Shown here: positions 46,961-56,855 of the stretch, piece by piece
Layout: the number at the start of each line of letters is the position of its first letter
Position numbering within the stretch: position 1 is the first letter of the stretch
Origin: JABGPL01 sp964387885
GTDB lineage: Bacteria; Electryoneota; AABM5-125-24; Hatepunaeales; Hatepunaeaceae
NCBI GenBank assembly: GCA_964387885.1
Contig: CAYLYZ010000013.1
Coordinates: 10,399 to 74,398, forward strand
Reading direction: 5' to 3'
DNA: 64,000 nt
The notes under the pieces: model-generated
What the model was told of the DNA's origin: nothing
Seen by the model: only the letters and a program-made list of their open reading frames with translations
The model's database searches: none
Translations under genes and position numbers: made by a program

Positions 46961-49900
46961 ATGTGCTGTCAGTCCTCATTTATTCGTTTTGCAACACTAC
47001 TACTTCTTGTGTTGCTTCTGTTCAATTTCAATACATTCATTTCCGTTGCTGCTACATTAGATCACAGCAACGCCAAATCTACGATCAGCCTTGATCTCCA
47101 AACATCAACCTCGCCCGAAATTCAGCTCAGATTTCAGTTAGATGAATTCGGAATCCGGGAGGTTGTCTGCAATGGTGAACAATTTCAACAGTTTGAGATC
47201 GAAGACGAACTCTCAACCAGTCCCGAAGGTTGGCCAGACCTCCCCTCAATCCACCGGATGATACTAATTCCTCCTCAATCGGGTGTTGAGCTTAAGATCA
47301 CTAACCTATCAACTCACATCGAAGAGAATATTAATCCTTTTCCCCGACAAGTTCCCATTGAAGGTTACGAGACTTACGTCTCGAACTTCAATGGTATTCC
47401 TGATGAGTTAATCTATTCCGATGAAGCTGCAAATTATAAGGGCTTCTGGCCTCCCGAAATTGCCTCAATTGGAACTCCGGCAATTATGCGTGGCTACCGG
47501 ATGGTTTCTGTGGTTATCAATCCAATGCGCTATAATCGGCAGACCCGGCAAATGGAGGTCGTTGACGAAATTGATATCGAGTTGGATTTCACCTCCGAAG
47601 ACAATCGAATGAATCCCGTTGAAAGACCGCGTCCAAACCTTCACTCACAGGCTGTTCATGATATGGTCTCCGATTTAGTAGTGAATTCACCGGCTCCTCC
47701 CCGTGATATGGGAATACGCAATGGCTCAATTGTTTATGTAATGAAACAATGGGATGAGGTTGAAGATGCTCTACGGCCATTGATCGAATGGCGTCGTAGA
47801 ATGGGATGGACGGTTGAAGTTATCCGTGTTGAAAATAATGCAGGCAACCAGCAGATTAAAGAAGCTATTCAGGAAGCCTATAACGAGTGGGATACACCCC
47901 CTGAGATGGTAGTAATCTGCGGGGATACTGAGGGTCCATTCCCAATGGCATGCTGGGATCACCGGGTTGGCGCTGGAATACCCTATGAGAGTGACCATGA
48001 TTATGTCATGCTCGATGGAGATGATGTTCTGCCCGATGCTGCTGTTGGTAGGCTTTCGTTTGATGGCATTGAAGACGGAAATGCAAGATTAAATGATATT
48101 GTAGCCAAAATCGTCTCATATGAATCTGATCCATTCATCGGAGAAGGTGATCAAATGGGATGGCAGAAGCGAGCAGCCCTGTTCGCCGGAGACCAGCGAA
48201 GTGGTTATTCCTGTATTGATGTCTGCAGATGGGCTAAGGAACTGATGATTCGTAATGGTTATGATGAATTCACCGAGAGATATTGGAACCCGGATAACCC
48301 AAGACCTGATGGACAGGAGTGGATTCAAGGTGTATTTAATAGCGGAATCTCATTCTATCTTTATCGTGGATGGGCAAATATGAATGGTTTCGCACCTGCA
48401 GATGTGTTGGATTTACGAAATAACCGAATGCTGCCATTTGTTATACTGCCGACATGCAACACAGGTGATTTCGCTCAGGCGGACTATAGCTACTCTGAGA
48501 GATTCCTGTTTCATGCTGAAGGTGGTGGCATTGGCTGTGTCGGAATGGGGGGTGCTTCTCACACGGCATATAATAATTTATTAGCAGCATCGACATTTCG
48601 GTCGATATTCGGATCGAAGAATCCATACCAGGGATGGGCTGCGATGGCAGGTAAAGTTGAATTATACCAGCACTATTTTAATCGGGGAGATATTGAACAT
48701 GCCGAAAATCGTGGTATCGAATCATGGCTTTGCTCACTATACATATTTAACCTGATGGGTGATCCCGCGACCGACCTTTACACAGATATTCCCTGGACTC
48801 TAACTGTGGAACATCCTGAAGAGCTTCGTATTGGAGATACCCACTTCGAAGTCGCTGTGTTTGATGAGAATGAAGAACCTGTTTCCGGTGCCAGAGTTTG
48901 CATGTATCAGGTGGGTGAGTTTCAGGCAACTCAATACACTGATTCAGAGGGCTTTACATCATTTGATTTTGATCCGGAGTTGTGGATTGGCGGAACTGCC
49001 CAATTAACAGTTACCGGACACAATCTTATGTCGTATTTAGAGGACTTCAGGATTCAGCGTGCCGATTCCTTCCTCGGCGCAGGTGAATTCTCTGTCGATG
49101 ATGACGGAGAGGGGGAAAGCAATGGTGATGATGACGGAATTGCTAATCCAACCGAGAGAATAGAGCTGACAGTTGCAATCGCGAATTTAGGCGAGGAAGT
49201 TCCCGAAGGTGTTGTGAATATTACCCTGACACCGGGTTTGCTGAATCTCGAAGTTGTTCAGGGAGAAGCTGAACTCGATGCAGCTCCGGCAGTTGGTGAA
49301 TCGGAGGATGTTGTATTTGTTGTCGATATCGGTGGTGGATTTCCGGATGAACAACTCGCAGTCTTTAACCTCGAATGTGTTGCAGGTGAAGCAAGCTGGA
49401 TGAGTTCGGTCAGTCTTCCTCTCGATGGACCAGAGTTGGAGTTCGTTTCAATAATTTGGGAAGACGAACCGATCAGGCCAGATGAGATAGCAGATCTGGC
49501 TATCAGGATTCGGAACATAGGATCAAAGGAAACGGGCGAACTTAATGCTAATTTAATCAGTTTAACCGAAACTATTAATATCCCGATTTTCCAAAGTGGT
49601 TATAACAATATTCCATCCGGAGAAGAGGAAGTTTCCGGTGACCTTTTCCAGCTGGCGGCTAACCTGTTCCACCTCGGAGGCTCTGATGCCGATATGGCAA
49701 TGATACTGACCTCTGAAGCAGGCTTTATAGACACTGTTTTCTTCTCTTACACAGTTGCTGAAGCCGGTGAGGGTCAGCCGTTCGGTCCGGATGAATACGG
49801 TTATATTTGTATCGATAACTCTGATGTTGAATGGTTCTCTGCTCCGGTATACGACTGGATTGAGATTGATCCACATCGACGGGGTGAGGGCACGGATACC

Positions 49901-52900
49901 GAGCTGCGTGATGAGGCTGAAGAAGATGATAGCAGTTTGCTCATGGACTTACCTTTCGTTTTTCAATATTACGGACAGGAGTTTGAGGAGATTACAATCT
50001 GCACTAACGGATGGGTGGCAATGGGCGATTGCAGCGAGCTCACGACTGCCCGTAACCGACGTTTTCCAGCGGGTATGTGCGCTCCCGGCATGATAGGACC
50101 TTTCTGGGAGGACCTGCTGACAACAGACGCCGGGGGTGTTTATACTCTTTACGACGAAGAATTAAATATTTTTATTGTTGAATGGTCACAAATGCGCAAA
50201 CTTGGACCCCGGGAGCACAATGAGGCTTCGGAGACATTCCAGTTGTTGCTATATGATCCTGAGTTTTACCCAAGTCTTTCAGGTGATGGAGATATTGTGT
50301 TTCAGTATCTCGATGTAACTGACGATCGTTCCTGCTTCCAGAACTGGGATACACCTTTTGCTTCAGTTGGTATTTGCAGCCCCGATCAGGGTGATGGACT
50401 GACTTATTCATACTGGGGAGAACTCGCCGCTGGAGCTGCTCCACTTGAGAATGAACTGGCAATAAAATTCACATCTTCTATACTCCAGACAACGGGACGG
50501 ATTTCCGGGACAGTCCTCGATTTTGAAACTAATGAGCCTGTTGAAGGTGCCACAGTTCGAACTTTGCATGGATTCGTTGGAATTACAGACGAGAATGGAT
50601 TCTACGAGATAGAGAATGCACCAACTGAAATTGATTTCAACCTTACTGCTAAAGCACAGGGATATAACGATACAACCGAGGTAGATTTATTCATTGAAGA
50701 TGAAGGGGAAATTGAGGTCAATTTTGCGTTGCTGCACCCGGAATTCGAACTTTCTGTTAATGGACTTGAAGCTGAAGCGAGGATTAACAGACAGGTGGAT
50801 CTCGACTTCACTTTGACAAACGAGGGAAATGGGTCGTTAATCTGGCGAAATGACATGCGAAACATTGGTGATGCAAATGCTGAGCCATGGGAATTGCGCC
50901 GGCAGATAAACGTCGGTGAAATAACACAGGACTCTCGATGTCAGGGAGCAGTATTTGTTGATGGCATTTATTACATTTCCGGATCTAATAATCGTCGTCC
51001 GGTGATTTATCTGTTGGATATCGACGGGGAGTTGATAGACGTGTATGACCAACCCGGTGAGGAGGGGAGTTATGGATTCAAGGATCTTGCATTTGACGGT
51101 GAGCTGATTTGGGGCTCTGCATCACATACGATTTACGGATTAACTCTTGACGGGGAACTTGTCGAAGAATTTGAGGGGCCATTTAATCCTACCAACAACC
51201 TTGCTTGGGATCCGGATAACGAATTGCTCTGGGTATCAAGTACAACCTCACACATTGTTGGAGTGGACAGAGAAGGTGAAATAAACTTAGAATTAGACCG
51301 GCAAGGGCTTCGAATTTATGGTTTGGCATATTGGCCCTTCGATCCGGATGGCTACAATCTGTATGTATTCCATAAAGATAGTGATGTCGCAGATCAGATT
51401 GTCACAAAGATTAATACTGAAAATGGTGATACGATCCATGTAGCTATACTTGAGCCCGAACAAGGGGGAAATCCAGGCGGGGCATTCATCAGCAACCAAC
51501 TTGATGTTTTCAGTTGGGTATTTATGGCAGTCACCAATCTAGGTCAGGAGGACAGAATTGATATTTGGCAGCTTGATGCGCGCCGTGAATGGGCTATTGT
51601 CGAGCCGACTGAGGGAATAATAGAACCTGGAAATTCAGAAGAATTAATCCTCCACTTAGATGCATCAAATATGCCTGCTGTATTAGCCGAGGGGGAGCTC
51701 CATTTCTTCCATAACGCCGATGACGGGCATGAGGTAATTCCCGTCAGTTTTAACATTCGGGATGATAATGAGCGCGGTATGGATATCCGGCTCAATGCTG
51801 GTTGGAACATGATTTCAATCAATATTTTTCCGAATCGGGATATGTATGCTGATGATGAAGCACCGGGACCTGATATAATTCTTATGACGGAACAACTCAG
51901 AATTAATGAAAATAACCACCGTATTGTAATTCTTAAAGATCAGCTCGGTCGTTTTTACTCCCCCGCATTCAATTTCAATAATATCCCTTTTTGGAACCTT
52001 ACTGAAGGATATCAGATTTTCGTAAGTGAGGAATTTGAAATGCACTGGGATGGAGAACCTATCCCGCCTGACACAGACATTCCGCTGAGTGAGGATTGGA
52101 ATATTGTTGCCTATCTCCCAGACTATAGACTTAGTGCAACCTTTCCCGATATTTCTGCACTATCGTCAATTCGTGATAACCTGTTAATTGCGAAAGATGC
52201 ACTGGGGCATTTTTTGATTACCGGTGACTTTGAATTCTCGAATATGCCGCCATGGCGATCGGGACAGGGATATTTAGTTAAAGTTGATGCGGATGTGGTG
52301 CTGAATTATCCGCCTGAAGAGGAAGGGATACTTAGTGTCAGGTGTTCTCAAGTGAATAGTGGTGTCCCATTACTTCGTGGTGTCAGGTGTCCCCCACTAC
52401 TTCGTGGTGTCAGGCGTCCCCGCCTGACACAAATCACCCCCCCCTACCCCCCCCTGGAAACCAGGGGGGGAGATCAGTCTCTGTCCCTACATCACAGGGG
52501 TGGAAATAGCCAAACCGCGCTGGTTGACGCCCCTAACACAACGCTGGCAGACGCCCCTGTCTGTCAGTTTAGTCACTGGGGAGCCCCATCTCCGACTGAT
52601 CAGAATATGAGTGTGCTCATCACCGGTATTAACGGCATCGATGTATCAATTGGTGACCAGATTGGAGCGTTCAATTCAGATGGAGTACTGGTCGGCAAAG
52701 GTATGGTAAATGAAGATGGTATGTGTGGGATTGCTGTCTGGGGGTATGATCAAATAACTGATGGGGTTGATGGATTGCAAACGGGAGAGGAATTTGAGCT
52801 CTGCCTTTGGGATGCAGATCACAATATTGAGACCGTATTGGATGCCGGAGTTATCCATAATGACGAAAATTTGCTCTATGAGCAGAATGGATTCATCGCT

Positions 52901-53194
52901 CTAAATGTCGTTGCAAAACAGATAATTCCGAAAGAATATCACCTGACCCAGAACTACCCTAATCCCTTTAACAGCACAACCCGGATCACCTATGATTTGC
53001 CGGAGGTTTCTGATGTCTCAATCAGTGTCTTCGATGTTAGAGGCAGATTTGTGACAAAGCTGGTTGATGACAGAGTCGAAGTTGGCAGGCATTCTACTGT
53101 TTGGAATGCCAAAGACTCCTCAAATGGGATTTATTTCGTTAGGATGGAAGCGGGGGCTTTCCAGTCAACTCGTAAAATAATGCTTCTGAAATAG
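46961..53194 (+). CDS. Giant gingipain-like (C25) peptidase homolog with T9SS sorting domain
   Basis: 2077 aa from ATG 46961, 4 nt after GGAGG; an in-frame TTG 18 nt upstream is less likely. Signal peptide to about residue 31. A gingipain-type propeptide (about 35-240) is followed by a C25 domain (about 245-600): YVMKQWDEVEDALRPLIEWR, VVICGDTEGPFP, AAVGRLSFDG, FYLYRGWANMNGF and LPTCNTGDFAQ. C499 is the likely nucleophile; the histidine expected in the GHG position is W471. An Ig-like C25-associated domain and CARDB-like segment (to about 850), further beta domains, a carboxypeptidase regulatory-like domain (about 1179), the propeller-like module (about 1307-1600), W-N-M-I-S module (about 1607-1780), a 270-nt palindrome linker, GAFNSDGVLVG module (about 1881) and sorting domain (about 1998) complete it. 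C25 proteins are classic T9SS cargo. Confidence 0.9.
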   Translation: MCCQSSFIRFATLLLLVLLLFNFNTFISVAATLDHSNAKSTISLDLQTSTSPEIQLRFQLDEFGIREVVCNGEQFQQFEIEDELSTSPEGWPDLPSIHRMILIPPQSGVELKITNLSTHIEENINPFPRQVPIEGYETYVSNFNGIPDELIYSDEAANYKGFWPPEIASIGTPAIMRGYRMVSVVINPMRYNRQTRQMEVVDEIDIELDFTSEDNRMNPVERPRPNLHSQAVHDMVSDLVVNSPAPPRDMGIRNGSIVYVMKQWDEVEDALRPLIEWRRRMGWTVEVIRVENNAGNQQIKEAIQEAYNEWDTPPEMVVICGDTEGPFPMACWDHRVGAGIPYESDHDYVMLDGDDVLPDAAVGRLSFDGIEDGNARLNDIVAKIVSYESDPFIGEGDQMGWQKRAALFAGDQRSGYSCIDVCRWAKELMIRNGYDEFTERYWNPDNPRPDGQEWIQGVFNSGISFYLYRGWANMNGFAPADVLDLRNNRMLPFVILPTCNTGDFAQADYSYSERFLFHAEGGGIGCVGMGGASHTAYNNLLAASTFRSIFGSKNPYQGWAAMAGKVELYQHYFNRGDIEHAENRGIESWLCSLYIFNLMGDPATDLYTDIPWTLTVEHPEELRIGDTHFEVAVFDENEEPVSGARVCMYQVGEFQATQYTDSEGFTSFDFDPELWIGGTAQLTVTGHNLMSYLEDFRIQRADSFLGAGEFSVDDDGEGESNGDDDGIANPTERIELTVAIANLGEEVPEGVVNITLTPGLLNLEVVQGEAELDAAPAVGESEDVVFVVDIGGGFPDEQLAVFNLECVAGEASWMSSVSLPLDGPELEFVSIIWEDEPIRPDEIADLAIRIRNIGSKETGELNANLISLTETINIPIFQSGYNNIPSGEEEVSGDLFQLAANLFHLGGSDADMAMILTSEAGFIDTVFFSYTVAEAGEGQPFGPDEYGYICIDNSDVEWFSAPVYDWIEIDPHRRGEGTDTELRDEAEEDDSSLLMDLPFVFQYYGQEFEEITICTNGWVAMGDCSELTTARNRRFPAGMCAPGMIGPFWEDLLTTDAGGVYTLYDEELNIFIVEWSQMRKLGPREHNEASETFQLLLYDPEFYPSLSGDGDIVFQYLDVTDDRSCFQNWDTPFASVGICSPDQGDGLTYSYWGELAAGAAPLENELAIKFTSSILQTTGRISGTVLDFETNEPVEGATVRTLHGFVGITDENGFYEIENAPTEIDFNLTAKAQGYNDTTEVDLFIEDEGEIEVNFALLHPEFELSVNGLEAEARINRQVDLDFTLTNEGNGSLIWRNDMRNIGDANAEPWELRRQINVGEITQDSRCQGAVFVDGIYYISGSNNRRPVIYLLDIDGELIDVYDQPGEEGSYGFKDLAFDGELIWGSASHTIYGLTLDGELVEEFEGPFNPTNNLAWDPDNELLWVSSTTSHIVGVDREGEINLELDRQGLRIYGLAYWPFDPDGYNLYVFHKDSDVADQIVTKINTENGDTIHVAILEPEQGGNPGGAFISNQLDVFSWVFMAVTNLGQEDRIDIWQLDARREWAIVEPTEGIIEPGNSEELILHLDASNMPAVLAEGELHFFHNADDGHEVIPVSFNIRDDNERGMDIRLNAGWNMISINIFPNRDMYADDEAPGPDIILMTEQLRINENNHRIVILKDQLGRFYSPAFNFNNIPFWNLTEGYQIFVSEEFEMHWDGEPIPPDTDIPLSEDWNIVAYLPDYRLSATFPDISALSSIRDNLLIAKDALGHFLITGDFEFSNMPPWRSGQGYLVKVDADVVLNYPPEEEGILSVRCSQVNSGVPLLRGVRCPPLLRGVRRPRLTQITPPYPPLETRGGDQSLSLHHRGGNSQTALVDAPNTTLADAPVCQFSHWGAPSPTDQNMSVLITGINGIDVSIGDQIGAFNSDGVLVGKGMVNEDGMCGIAVWGYDQITDGVDGLQTGEEFELCLWDADHNIETVLDAGVIHNDENLLYEQNGFIALNVVAKQIIPKEYHLTQNYPNPFNSTTRITYDLPEVSDVSISVFDVRGRFVTKLVDDRVEVGRHSTVWNAKDSSNGIYFVRMEAGAFQSTRKIMLLK
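52329..52600. repeat. In-frame composite palindromic insert (copy 7, largest)
   Basis: About 270 nt of stacked repeats: CTTCGTGGTGTCAGG units at about 52373 and 52401, a perfect hairpin 52407-52430 (GTGTCAGGCG / CGCCTGACAC), the C7TGG-AAA-CCAG7 hairpin at about 52448-52470, a degenerate C/G-tract unit (CCCTACATCACAGGGG), and a hairpin 52544-52567 (CTGGCAGAC / GTCTGTCAG). All are translated in frame, giving about 90 residues of low-complexity linker. Confidence 0.85.
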
Positions 53195-53227
53195 GGTGTA
53201 TCTCTTTTTGGAACACAATTCAAGAGA

Positions 53228-56200
53228 ATGAAAATGAGACAACTAAAACACTTTAGTCTGATGATGGCAGCTTTCGCTGTGTTAACATTTTCAACGAACT
53301 CGCATGCTCAACCACGAATAAGTGTAGATCCCGAAGAACTTGATTTCGAGATTGTCTGGATTTTTGATATAGCAGAAATGGGATTGACGATATCAAATGA
53401 AGGAAATGAAGACCTCATCGTTGAACAGATTACAGTCGAGGGTGAATGTTTTTCGATTGATAACGAGGGTGATTTCATTCTCGCGGGTGGGGAGGTGACA
53501 GAAATCTCTGTGATGTTTGAACCTGAACGCGTTGATTGGTACGAGGGCAGGTTGATTATTACCTCCAATGATCCCGATTTTGGTGAAACTATTGTCAATT
53601 TATCAGGAGAGGGATTCGAGATTATTTGGTGGCCTCCCATGCCAATAGATTTTGGAGAGGTTGAAATTGGAGAGCGAGCCGAGGATATTTTTGTACTCGA
53701 AAATAATGACCGTCAGGAATTACTTGTAGCTGATTTGTTTACTGAAGGGGAATGTTTCGGCATTGAGTGGGATGGAGAAGAGATTGAAATTGAACCTTGG
53801 GGAATACTTGAGGTTCCGGTTTTTTTCGAACCGGAAGAAGTCCGGGATTATGCGGGACTAATAACCGTTATGACTAATGATCCGGATGAAGCTGAGTTTC
53901 AATTAGAACTCTTCGGTATCGGAATCGAAAGGAGAGTTCCGGAAATTTTCATCGAACCAGAAGAGCTCGATTTTGGTGAAGTATGGATCGGTGAAGTAGA
54001 GACCCATATTGTAACTATTTCTAATGAAGGCGGAGAATTACTCTTAGTAGATGAGATTGCTGTCGAAGGAGAATATTTTTCGGTTGATAACGATGGTGGT
54101 TTTGAGGTTGAACCTAACGAACTGGTTGAAATAGTGATGATCTTTGCACCTGAAGAAATGGGAGATCTTCAGGGTAGAGTTTTAATCGGATCTAACGATC
54201 CGGATAATCCGGAGATTGAAATCATGCTTCAAGGTAGAGGTAATGGAGCAGCTATTCAGGTCGATCCTGAGGTTATAGATTTTGGAGAGGTCTTAATCAA
54301 TTCTCTGGTAAGAAGGGAGCTAAATATTCACAATACTGGAAATGCCTTTTTAGAGGTTAGTGACATTTTTTCGAGCGATGAACATTTCCGGGTGGAAGTC
54401 GAACCTCAGGAAATGGATTGGGAATATATCCAAACGGGACAAAGTATGGCTGTTGTTGTTTTATCCGCAGAAATAGATGACGAACAACTTGCCGTCGATG
54501 ACTACATCGGTGTGTTCACTCCCGGAGGTGTGTGTGCCGGATATGGACAGACAGTAGAGTTCCCATTGGGCATAAATGTCTATGGTGATGATCCCGAAAC
54601 TCAAAGGATTGAAGGTTTTCGTGAAGGAGAGAGGCTCGAATTCCGTTATTGGATTGCAGATGAAAGACGAGAAATCACTGTTGATGCTGAATACTTGGAT
54701 GGAGAAAATCGTTTTATCCGGGATGAATTTAGTATAGTTAACCTTTCAGTGTTTAACGGCTTTAATCCCTTAGAATTAGAAAGACCATTATTCATTGAAC
54801 CTGAGGAACATATCACCGTATCAGTGTTCTTCCAACCTGAAGAAATCGGGCGACTTGAAGAAGCCCTAATTATCTGCTCAAATTCTTTTTTCACTCCTGA
54901 AATGGAAGTGGGTTTATCAGGAATTGGCCGTAACTTCGATGTCCCAGATCCACATCTGGATCCGATGTCGATAGATGAAGATTCCGGACAGATAGAGGTG
55001 ACAGATTTGGACGAAGTCTTTATTGATCCTAACGGTGATGAATTGATATTCAGCTTCGAAGGTGCTCCCGACGAGTTGAATATGGATATTGATGAGGAAA
55101 ACGTCCTGTTTTTCGATCCGGAACCAAACTTCAATTTACCAGATGGTGTTGATATTACAATTACTGCTGAAGATCCGGATGGAGGATTGATTGACCTGAT
55201 TTTTTCATTGGTGATTGAACCCGTCAACGACGCTCCGACCTGGATTGACGCACCGGAAGAGGTAAGAGGTCGTGCAGGCAATCCTGTTGAAATCATTTTC
55301 GTTGCAGATGATGTAGATTTTCAATATGAAGGTGACGAACTGATACTCCGGATGATCGATAATGACGGCACTGTGGATCGAGGCGCGAGATTTGAAAACA
55401 ATGAAGACAACACAGGAACTTTCACATGGCATCCTGAAGAAAATGATGAAGGTATCTACAACCTGGTATTTGAAGTCGAAGATCAGGTTGGGGCTTCAGA
55501 TGAGAGAGAGGTCTCTCTCACAATATTAGAACCAGGTAGAGAGTTGACTGTGCCATTGATCACTGGCTGGAATATAATTTCGATTAATATTACACCTCCC
55601 GAAGAGATGTGGATAAGGGAGGAAGGACCTGATGTAATCAGGATGATGGAACAATTACGCATTGACGAGGACGATCATCATGTCCAGTTGATGAAGAACG
55701 AGGACGGTCGGTTCTATCTGCCAGGATTCGATTTTAACAACATTCCATACTGGGATTTGACCGAGGGTTATCAGGTGAAGGTCGATGAGGATATAGAAGC
55801 AGTTTGGACAGGCGATCCGATACCGGCAGATATGGATATTCCGCTTGAAAGGAATTGGAACCTGATTGCATATTATCCAACTTATGAACTGGATGCTTCA
55901 GCACCGGATAATTATGTCCTTTCCCCGATAATTGATCATGTATTGATGGCCAAGGATAATGATGGTTTCTTCATGGTGCGGGCATTTAATTTCTGTAATA
56001 TGCCACCCTGGCGGGAGACTCAAGGGTATCAAGTTAAGGTCGATGCAGATGTTGTTCTGAATTATCCGCCGGAAGAGGAAGAAGTTCGTGCTGTCAGGTG
56101 CCCTCACCTGACAGGAAATACCCCCCCCTACCCCCCCCCGGAAACCAGGGGGGGAGATCAGTATCGATCCCTACTTTGCAGGGGGGGAAATAGCCAAACT

Positions 56201-56848
56201 GCGCTGGCAGACGCCCTCGTCTGCAAGTTACATCATTGGGAAAAACCATCTCCGACGGATCAGAATATGAGTGTGCTTATCTCCGGTATTAACGGCATAG
56301 ATGTATCTATTGGTGACCAGATTGGAGCGTTCAATTCAGACGGAGTACTGGTCGGCAAGGGTAGGGTAAATGAAGATGGGATGTGTGGGATTGCTGTTTG
56401 GGGGGATGATAATATTACTGACGAAATTGAAGGATTGCATGAGGACGAACCTTTTTCGCTAAGATTTGGCAATGGAGAATTAGAAATTAGGCTTTCGGTA
56501 GAGACAATTATTCAAGGTGAAGGTTTGTTCTATTCAAAGGATTCTTTTATTGCCCTCGAAGTGAAAATGGACTCTGATATACCAATGGATTTTGAATTGA
56601 GAGGAGCATTTCCCAATCCATTCAACTCGAGTACTAATGTGAGTTATTCACTGCCTCTTTCATCGAGAGTCTCTATTAAGGTCTTTGACCTGTCCGGTCG
56701 TCTGGTGGAAAGATTGGTCAATGAGATTCAGCCTGCGGGTAAATATCATATAATATGGGACGGTGGGAGTGTAAGTTCAGGTGTATATCTTGTTAGAATG
56801 GAAACATTTGATTTTAAGGATGTTCGAAAGGTTGTTTTAATGAGGTGA
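53228..56848 (+). CDS. Secreted multi-anchor-D protein with cadherin-like domains and T9SS sorting domain
   Basis: 1206 aa; signal peptide to about residue 27 (NSHAQ). Four choice-of-anchor-D/ASH domains occupy about 28-570: EELDFEIVWIFDIAEMGLTI, PIDFGEVEIGERAEDIFVL, ELDFGEVWIGEVETHIVTIS and EVIDFGEVLINSLVRRELNI. The fourth is split near residue 395 by a module of about 115 aa (DYIGVFTPGGVCAGYG, INVYGDDPETQRIEGF) and resumes with EEHITVSVFFQPEEIGRLEE. Two cadherin-like/Ig domains follow (about 574-770, SLVIEPVNDAPTW, NEDNTGTFTWHPEENDEGIY). Then come the W-N-I-I-S module (about 774-945), a composite palindrome linker, the GAFNSDGVLVG module (about 1013) and a divergent sorting domain (about 1127) ending DVRKVVLMR. 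The GAF-SDG module is almost identical in its first half to that of the preceding gene, suggesting recent exchange. Confidence 0.92.
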   Translation: MKMRQLKHFSLMMAAFAVLTFSTNSHAQPRISVDPEELDFEIVWIFDIAEMGLTISNEGNEDLIVEQITVEGECFSIDNEGDFILAGGEVTEISVMFEPERVDWYEGRLIITSNDPDFGETIVNLSGEGFEIIWWPPMPIDFGEVEIGERAEDIFVLENNDRQELLVADLFTEGECFGIEWDGEEIEIEPWGILEVPVFFEPEEVRDYAGLITVMTNDPDEAEFQLELFGIGIERRVPEIFIEPEELDFGEVWIGEVETHIVTISNEGGELLLVDEIAVEGEYFSVDNDGGFEVEPNELVEIVMIFAPEEMGDLQGRVLIGSNDPDNPEIEIMLQGRGNGAAIQVDPEVIDFGEVLINSLVRRELNIHNTGNAFLEVSDIFSSDEHFRVEVEPQEMDWEYIQTGQSMAVVVLSAEIDDEQLAVDDYIGVFTPGGVCAGYGQTVEFPLGINVYGDDPETQRIEGFREGERLEFRYWIADERREITVDAEYLDGENRFIRDEFSIVNLSVFNGFNPLELERPLFIEPEEHITVSVFFQPEEIGRLEEALIICSNSFFTPEMEVGLSGIGRNFDVPDPHLDPMSIDEDSGQIEVTDLDEVFIDPNGDELIFSFEGAPDELNMDIDEENVLFFDPEPNFNLPDGVDITITAEDPDGGLIDLIFSLVIEPVNDAPTWIDAPEEVRGRAGNPVEIIFVADDVDFQYEGDELILRMIDNDGTVDRGARFENNEDNTGTFTWHPEENDEGIYNLVFEVEDQVGASDEREVSLTILEPGRELTVPLITGWNIISINITPPEEMWIREEGPDVIRMMEQLRIDEDDHHVQLMKNEDGRFYLPGFDFNNIPYWDLTEGYQVKVDEDIEAVWTGDPIPADMDIPLERNWNLIAYYPTYELDASAPDNYVLSPIIDHVLMAKDNDGFFMVRAFNFCNMPPWRETQGYQVKVDADVVLNYPPEEEEVRAVRCPHLTGNTPPYPPPETRGGDQYRSLLCRGGNSQTALADALVCKLHHWEKPSPTDQNMSVLISGINGIDVSIGDQIGAFNSDGVLVGKGRVNEDGMCGIAVWGDDNITDEIEGLHEDEPFSLRFGNGELEIRLSVETIIQGEGLFYSKDSFIALEVKMDSDIPMDFELRGAFPNPFNSSTNVSYSLPLSSRVSIKVFDLSGRLVERLVNEIQPAGKYHIIWDGGSVSSGVYLVRMETFDFKDVRKVVLMR
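56085..56240. repeat. In-frame composite palindromic insert (copy 8, three or four families)
   Basis: In order: perfect hairpin 56091-56114 (CTGTCAGGTG / CACCTGACAG); C-tract/G-tract repeat around GGAAACC (about 56130-56154); degenerate CCCTACTTTGCAGGGGGGG unit (56169-56187); perfect hairpin 56207-56224 (GCAGACG / CGTCTGC, CCCT loop). Confidence 0.87.
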
Positions 56849-56855
56849 TTGGAGA

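Noticed and set aside
54646..55296. 216-aa minus-strand open frame
   Set aside because: Serine/isoleucine-rich mirror translation of an acidic + strand gene; no ribosome site or recognisable domain.
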